NCBI GenBank assembly: GCA_028047635.1
Contig: JAOFXR010000012.1
Coordinates: forward strand, 1-64,000
Source of the DNA: Verrucomicrobiales bacterium
Lineage (GTDB): Bacteria; Verrucomicrobiota; Verrucomicrobiia; Verrucomicrobiales; DEV007
Length of the DNA stretch: 64,000 nt
Reading direction: 5' to 3'
The number at the start of each line of letters is the position of its first letter. The first letter of the stretch is position 1. The notes beneath the pieces were generated by a model, which did not search any database, was not told the DNA's origin, and worked only from the letters and a program-made list of their open reading frames with translations. Positions 59,301 to 64,000 of the stretch are shown one piece after another. Made by a program: the position numbers and the translations under genes.

Positions 59301-61026
59301 CACCTCGCTCAATTCCTTTTCCTGATTGAAGAGAGTGCGCGCCGTCTGTTTTTTTTGCCGGGGAGATTTTGAAGGAGTCTTTCGCATATTTCCAGGGAGA
59401 CTTCATCTTTCCCGTGAATTCGAAGGAGCTGTCAACTACGAGATTTTTCGACGAGTTACCTCTGTAGGTTGCCTTTGGCTTTTCGGTGGTCGACTGAGGA
59501 ACATAGCCCGATTTGGGATTGGCATTTCCCGCTCCCTTTTCCCAGCGAAACGTGTTCTCCTCAATGACGAGGTCTTTGCGGGAATTTAACTTCTCTTCGT
59601 GGGGGGCGAAGGTAGCAGGAGCAAGTTGCTGCATCTTCTGCTTGAGATCAGAGTAGTCGGGGACTTCTGCCAGATTGGTCCATTCGTTAGGATCATTCTT
59701 AAGGTCGTAGAGCTCTTCTCCATCTTCGCCGTAGCGGATATAGCGCCAGTCGCGGTTAATGATCGCGTATTCGCCTGGCTCCATGTAGGGGAGGAAAATA
59801 TCACGATCGGCAGCGGAGGAAGGATCGTTGAGTGTTTTGGCGATAGAGGTCCCTTCGAGCTTCTGTGCTGGCGGTGGTAAGTCGCACATTTCCGCGAGTG
59901 TTGGATACATATCGATGAGGCTGACCGTCACATCGGTCTTCGCTCCTTCCGCTACTCCAGGGCCCGCCCAGATGAAGGGGATATTTGAGGTCCGCTCCCA
60001 AAGCGTGTGCTTACCCCAGTCTCCTTTTTCCCCGTGGTGATAACCGTGATCGCTCCAGAGAACGACGATGGTGTTGTCAAAGTAGGGGCTTGCTTCGAGT
60101 GCATCGAGGACGCGGCCCATCATCGCATCGGCATAGCTGATACAAGCGAGATAGCCGTGGATGGCATCGTCGACCGCATCGAGTTTTTCGAGGCCTCGAT
60201 GGTGCTGATTGCGCCGGGCAATTTTCTTTTTACGCATCTTCTCCGGCAAGTCATCGAGGTCGTCTTCGTTGTAAGGAGGGAGGGTAATCTTCTTTGGTTG
60301 GTAGAGATCAAAATATTTCTGAGGGCAGTAGTTCGGGAAGTGCGGTGCGTAGATTCCACAGGCAAGAAAGAAGGGCTTGTCGTGATCCTTCTTTAATTGG
60401 TCGACGGCCCAGTTAATTCGCATCGTGTCAGCCATCTCTTCTTCTTTCCCCTCGGGGATGGCGCCCCATTCGAGAAAGAGCCCGCCGGTAACTTTCTTGC
60501 CTTGGTTGTAAATACTGGCGGGGAACTCACTTGGGAATGGCGTCTCTTCGCTCCACGAGTCGAGCGGCCAGCCGTTTTCTCTCTGTCGTTTCGTGCGAAG
60601 GAAAAATTCCGTCCAATCGCGTTGATCGATGGCTCCGGTCGGATGGTGAAAAAGCTTTCCGGCTCCGAGGGTGGTGTAGCCTCCTTTGGAAAAGCTGGTT
60701 TGCAGTGCCTCAGTCCCGGGACGATTGACGAAGTAATGCGCCGAGGTGTAGCAACCGGTCGTTGAGGCAAACTGTCCCGAAAAGATGGCGGCGCGGGAAG
60801 GAGCACAGAAAACGCCTGCGGTATGTGCATTGGTGAAGTTCACACCACGGGCAGCGAGTTTATCGATGTTAGGAGTGATTGCGCGAGGTCGAACGAGAGG
60901 TGCCGTGTCCTCAAGACAACCAATCCAGTCGTTCATGTCGTCGACTGCGAGGAAGAGGACGTTGGGCTTTGTCTCTGCGTGTGCAATACCGATCGAGAGA
61001 AGGGCAAGGGTTAGAAAGAGTTTCAT
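56380..61026 (-). CDS. Multidomain secreted enzyme: sulfatase - beta-sandwich-like linker - sulfatase - GH71/99-like
   Basis: Signal peptide [17 protein letters not shown]. Sulfatase 1 has [11 protein letters not shown] and [21 protein letters not shown]. The linker runs [10 protein letters not shown]...VDEVSLID. Sulfatase 2 has [25 protein letters not shown] and [12 protein letters not shown]. The C-terminal domain has [24 protein letters not shown]...[11 protein letters not shown]...[12 protein letters not shown]...[16 protein letters not shown]...[14 protein letters not shown]. Confidence 0.88.
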   Translation of the reverse strand: MKLFLTLALLSIGIAHAETKPNVLFLAVDDMNDWIGCLEDTAPLVRPRAITPNIDKLAARGVNFTNAHTAGVFCAPSRAAIFSGQFASTTGCYTSAHYFVNRPGTEALQTSFSKGGYTTLGAGKLFHHPTGAIDQRDWTEFFLRTKRQRENGWPLDSWSEETPFPSEFPASIYNQGKKVTGGLFLEWGAIPEGKEEEMADTMRINWAVDQLKKDHDKPFFLACGIYAPHFPNYCPQKYFDLYQPKKITLPPYNEDDLDDLPEKMRKKKIARRNQHHRGLEKLDAVDDAIHGYLACISYADAMMGRVLDALEASPYFDNTIVVLWSDHGYHHGEKGDWGKHTLWERTSNIPFIWAGPGVAEGAKTDVTVSLIDMYPTLAEMCDLPPPAQKLEGTSIAKTLNDPSSAADRDIFLPYMEPGEYAIINRDWRYIRYGEDGEELYDLKNDPNEWTNLAEVPDYSDLKQKMQQLAPATFAPHEEKLNSRKDLVIEENTFRWEKGAGNANPKSGYVPQSTTEKPKATYRGNSSKNLVVDSSFEFTGKMKSPWKYAKDSFKISPAKKTDGAHSLQSGKGIERGVAARQNIAIPSNHPFEVSYHIYFQPGSKGNVVFDTLDRFDETAQVVMDAKKSGEWLSFTRQFNSGEHEDVTLRFFPGQDFSGGFYVDEVSLIDTSEKEEVEHASTSPASGKNILFIVCDDLNTHVSPSGYDPISTPNLAAFAKESMTFNRAFCQYPVCGPSRASFLNGLYPESSGVIDNKADIRTTRPGTVSMPQFFKESGYWTGSVGKVFHSPRHEHGEVAWDEFHRFENDELPVVTEARKKFEAESGSVEEGKNRKAWKALEKQAKSKLDAQTPPGYGPSGLTDAQHKDGKNAHQVATWLREKPNGDKPFFIACGIQKPHVPFLAPDKYFDQYPRESLVYSPDRPTLWDSLPKMAISGRFKEFGFELGVEKDSLRREYMQAYHACISFIDAQIGVVLETLKEEGLAEDTVVIFTSDHGYHLGDHFLWGKVTLFDIGAKVPFIVNAPGITKAGTTSEAMVELIDIYPSLADLSGLKKPGHLQGTSLVPLLNNPERSGKKKYAYSVVSRGQKLGYALRNQRWRYALWPDGEELYNLTQDPEEKNNLANKENQSDRLEEFRAALEEKRSEAADHRESYKAGSTHHVDASTLTGKIMCGYQGWFNCEGDGAELGWTHWAKNRKEMPGPGNVTVDLWPDVSEYHSDELFPTAFKRSDGSTAQIFSSHNEKTVKRHFKWMQEYGIDGAFLQRFANGLNGDKTRSHKDAVLSHVRNGAKETGRAFALMYDLSGLKKGETAVVNEDWQSLKALNVTEDATYLHHEGKPLVAVWGVGFNDDRDYTLQECRELIEFLKAEGCAVMLGIPYWWREGGRDSIKDPERLDVMALADVLSPWNVGRYRAIEQVNREAEENWRADLKWCNEHEIDFLPVTFPGFSWHNLDGDDLASIPREKGKFLWSQFSAAKKAKCEMIYVAMFDEVDEGTAIFKCTNDVPASEGVSLLGMEGLASDYYLRLVGAGGKLLRGEIENTEKIPSLIN

Positions 61027-61045
61027 AAAGTTAGGTGAATGGGAA

Positions 61046-62608
61046 CTATTGAGTAAATTCAGCAAAAGGGCGTTCTTTGAATTGCTTGAGCATTTCGGAA
61101 AGGTCTCCTTTGAGCTCCGTGGTTAGATCGTGAAACTCGCCGTAAAGATTTTCGTTTTCCCGCGGGTCGGTGCGCATGTCAAAAAGCTGGTCGGTGGCAA
61201 AGTAGTGGGGATTGACCTTCGCTGCGTAGTGCCCGAGGTGACCGTTCCTTGTCAGGTAGGGGCGTTCGAGGATTTCTCCCTGGAAGCCATTGAAGGTTTT
61301 CCCGGCGGCGATTTTCTTTTGGACCTCGGTAGGGTAGCGAACTGCGATATATTTCCACTCCTTTGTTTTGATGCAACGGGAGTGCCCGAGTTCACCAAAG
61401 ATGGCTTTGCGTATCGGTTCTTTACTGCCGAAAAGGACGGGCTTAAAACTGAGTCCGTCCATCGCGTAATCATCGGGAGGAGTGACGCCGCAGATGTCGA
61501 GCAGAGTGGGGGCGAGATCGATATTGGCTAGTAATCCGTCGTAGCGAGTGTGCCGCTTGATCGTGCCCTTCCATTGCATGAGCATGGGGATCCGCATCCC
61601 GTAGTCGTAGAGAGTGGCCTTGCCGTGGCGGAAGGATCCATGGTCTGGAACGAAGATGATGAGGGTTTCCTCATCGAGTCCAAGGGCGGCAACTTTGTCG
61701 AGAATCGCTCCGACGCCATCATCGAGCCAGAGCGCATAGGCTGCTTTGTCAGGAAGTCCCGCTTCGCGATTGCGGCGGAGGACGTCGGCGCGGGGAGGGA
61801 GGACATTGAAACCTTCTTCAACATATCCCTCGCCGGTCATGTTCGGATCGGCCTCGAGCGAAAATTTGTTCGCCCAGGGCGCGGGTCCGTGATGAAGCGT
61901 CGTTGAAAAGTAGAGAAAGAACGGATCACCCTGGCTCTCCTCGAGGAAGTTGATCGCTTTGTCGACCGTCCAGTCGAGATTGTGAACATTGAGCGCGTCG
62001 CATTTGAGTTCCTTCAAGTTGGCGCCATAGACGCCGTCAGCAAAGTCGAATCCGTAGCGCTTGATTTCATCACACCATTTCTGGTGGTTTCGTTGCATCT
62101 TGGCATTGACCTCCGGGTCCCGTGGGTCGGCATCCTGGGGATACGTTTCCATGGCGGCACTCTTCGTGGGGCCGTGCTCAGTAAGCCAGTCGTGACGAAT
62201 CACGTGGGACTTCCCGACGAAGCCGGTTTTGTATCCGTTCTTCTGCAGCACTTTGGGGAAGTTCCAGAGATCCGGTTCGAGTTCGCCGATGTTCTCGACC
62301 TGAGTCTGGTCACCCGGAGGATGTTCTTTCATGAACTTTTCACCCCGGCAGCGCCCGGCATAGCGTCCTGTCAGGAAACTGTAGCGCGATGGCGAGCAGA
62401 CGGTCGAAGTGACGTTGAAGTCAGTGAGAAAAAGTCCTTCTCTCGCCATCTGATCGATTCGTGGAGTGAGGACTTTCCCATCCATAAAGCGCAGCGAGTC
62501 CCAGCTTTGGTCATCTGTGATAATGAGGATGACGTTTGGCTTTTTCTTCGTCTCCGCGTTAACGAATGAAACAGCGAAAAGAAGGAATAACGGCAAAAGG
62601 GTTTTCAT
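61046..62608 (-). CDS. Sulfatase, secreted
   Basis: [81 protein letters not shown]. Confidence 0.93.
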   Translation of the reverse strand: MKTLLPLFLLFAVSFVNAETKKKPNVILIITDDQSWDSLRFMDGKVLTPRIDQMAREGLFLTDFNVTSTVCSPSRYSFLTGRYAGRCRGEKFMKEHPPGDQTQVENIGELEPDLWNFPKVLQKNGYKTGFVGKSHVIRHDWLTEHGPTKSAAMETYPQDADPRDPEVNAKMQRNHQKWCDEIKRYGFDFADGVYGANLKELKCDALNVHNLDWTVDKAINFLEESQGDPFFLYFSTTLHHGPAPWANKFSLEADPNMTGEGYVEEGFNVLPPRADVLRRNREAGLPDKAAYALWLDDGVGAILDKVAALGLDEETLIIFVPDHGSFRHGKATLYDYGMRIPMLMQWKGTIKRHTRYDGLLANIDLAPTLLDICGVTPPDDYAMDGLSFKPVLFGSKEPIRKAIFGELGHSRCIKTKEWKYIAVRYPTEVQKKIAAGKTFNGFQGEILERPYLTRNGHLGHYAAKVNPHYFATDQLFDMRTDPRENENLYGEFHDLTTELKGDLSEMLKQFKERPFAEFTQ

Positions 62609-62685
62609 AGAGATCGAACGAAACACTGCTATGGCGATAGGGAATAAGGCCTCGAAAGGGCACTGTGTGACTTTTGAAGAAGGGG

Positions 62686-63999
62686 TTATTTGGCAGATTT
62701 GTTTCTTTCCGCCTTTTTCTGCGCCTTCCTTTTTGCCCGCTCCGCTTCTTTATCCTTGTCTGATTTCTTGTTTTTTCTCGTCGGCATGGAGGCACTCCAG
62801 ACTTTTGGCTGGCCACTCAGGGGTTCTGCCATTTCTTCAATCCAATTATCGAATGCTGATTTGAGCTCAGCGACGATTTTGGGGTTTTCGGCTGCAAGGT
62901 CGGTCGTTTCCCCGACATCAGATTCGAGATCGTATAGCCAACTCTCTCCTTTCACTCCGGTAAGTTTCCATTGGTCTGACCGGACGGCCCAGGTTCCCTT
63001 CTGGCCTCCCGAGCTCCAAAAGAGATGATCATGCAGCTTCCCGGTTTCACCTGTTAGCGCTGGAAGCATGTTCTTTCCGTCGAGGGGGCGATCTGAGGGG
63101 GAAGGAATCTCGGCTGCAGCGAGAATGGTTGGTAAAATGTCAGTCGACCAAACGGGGACGTCGCAGGTAGTGCCGCCTTTCAACCGGGCGGGCCATGACA
63201 CAATAAACGGAACGCGGATGCCGCCTTCGAAGTCTTCCTGTTTGTAGCCACGCAAAGGCGCATTGTTGGCGCTCATTGCTTTGGAGCCTCCGTTGTCAGA
63301 AAGGTAAATTAGGAGCGTGTTCTCAAAAAGGCCTTCTTCCTTTAGTTTACCGACGACGTCTCGAACACCGAGATCGAGGTGTTTCAGCATACCTAGAAGC
63401 GTGTTGCGCGTGGGATCGTCGGTTGCAGGTTTGATGTCTTCCTCCGGAGCTTCCGCTGGTGAATGGACTGCGTTGTAAGCGAGGTAGAGAAAGAAAGGTT
63501 TCTCTTTCTGTCTATCGATAAAGTCGACGGCCTCTTCGGTGAGTCGGGTCGTGAGGTAGCCTTTTTCTTTAATCGGAGTAAGACCGCGCATAATGGGGTG
63601 TTCCGGATCGCTGTGATCAAAATAGGGGTGAGCACCGCGGCCCATGAATCCGTAGAACTCATCGAAGCCGCGATTGACGGCGTTGTACTCCGGCGTCAGT
63701 CCAAGGTGCCATTTGCCAATCGCTCCACTGACATATCCGGATTCTTTTAAAAAAGTAGGGATCCAGACCTCCTCAAGCGGCATTCCTGAGCCTCCTTCAC
63801 CGGCAGTGTAGACGCCGAAACGTTGTTGATAGCGTCCCGTCATGAGGCCTGCCCGAGTCGGGGAGCAAACGTGTCCGCTGGCATAACCATTCGTACAGAT
63901 AACACTCTCAGCAGCAAGCGAGTCGAGGTGCGGTGTCCTGACCTCCGACGGTGATTCCGAGTTGTAGCTTGTGTCAGCGTAGCCTTGATCGTCAGAGAC
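62686..63999 (-). CDS. Sulfatase, 5' end beyond window edge
   Basis: Frame stays open to the window edge (VSDDQGYADTSYNSESPSEVRTPHLDSLAAESVICTNGYASGHVCSPTRAGLMTGRYQQRFG...); GKWHLG; LSDNGGSKAMSANNAPLRGYKQEDFEGGIRVPFIVSWP. Confidence 0.9.
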   Translation of the reverse strand, partial: VSDDQGYADTSYNSESPSEVRTPHLDSLAAESVICTNGYASGHVCSPTRAGLMTGRYQQRFGVYTAGEGGSGMPLEEVWIPTFLKESGYVSGAIGKWHLGLTPEYNAVNRGFDEFYGFMGRGAHPYFDHSDPEHPIMRGLTPIKEKGYLTTRLTEEAVDFIDRQKEKPFFLYLAYNAVHSPAEAPEEDIKPATDDPTRNTLLGMLKHLDLGVRDVVGKLKEEGLFENTLLIYLSDNGGSKAMSANNAPLRGYKQEDFEGGIRVPFIVSWPARLKGGTTCDVPVWSTDILPTILAAAEIPSPSDRPLDGKNMLPALTGETGKLHDHLFWSSGGQKGTWAVRSDQWKLTGVKGESWLYDLESDVGETTDLAAENPKIVAELKSAFDNWIEEMAEPLSGQPKVWSASMPTRKNKKSDKDKEAERAKRKAQKKAERNKSAK

Positions 64000-64000
64000 G

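Noticed and set aside
1-64000. CRISPR arrays, transposases, integrases, prophage genes, rRNA
   Set aside because: No regularly spaced identical repeats, no recognisable recombinase or phage structural protein in the ORF translations, and no rRNA-like conserved stretches were seen.

Overview
This 64 kb window looks like a chromosomal segment from a Planctomycetes/Verrucomicrobia-type (PVC) bacterium; the lineage is inferred from the gene families and was not computed. Coding is dense and rich in sulfatases: 11 recognisable intact sulfatase domains in 10 genes (one truncated by the window edge), plus one C-terminal sulfatase fragment. Also present are DUF1501 and DUF1549/DUF1553 (Planctomycetes-type) proteins, a beta-helix protein, SMP-30 and lactonase proteins, a PQQ-type sugar dehydrogenase, a type III polyketide synthase, an orphan LsrF-like aldolase, MutL, an IscA/ErpA-like protein, an ExbB-ExbD-TPR operon, PrsW, an LmbE/PIG-L deacetylase and one tRNA-Arg(ACG). 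The observations most worth following up are: (1) a tightly packed GAF / cytosolic subtilase / L,D-transpeptidase operon whose third product has a large unrecognised N-terminal domain; (2) a 1561-aa sulfatase-linker-sulfatase-GH71/99-like polyenzyme; (3) a DUF5722-sulfatase fusion; (4) a decayed exopolysaccharide locus that includes a deletion-created chimera of a priming sugar transferase and a GT4; (5) several other pseudogenes or fragments, an 80-bp imperfect tandem repeat, and a duplicated tRNA-Arg 3' end resembling an att scar. No CRISPR array, rRNA or transposase was recognised. All calls come from reading the sequence and the ORF translations; no searches were run.
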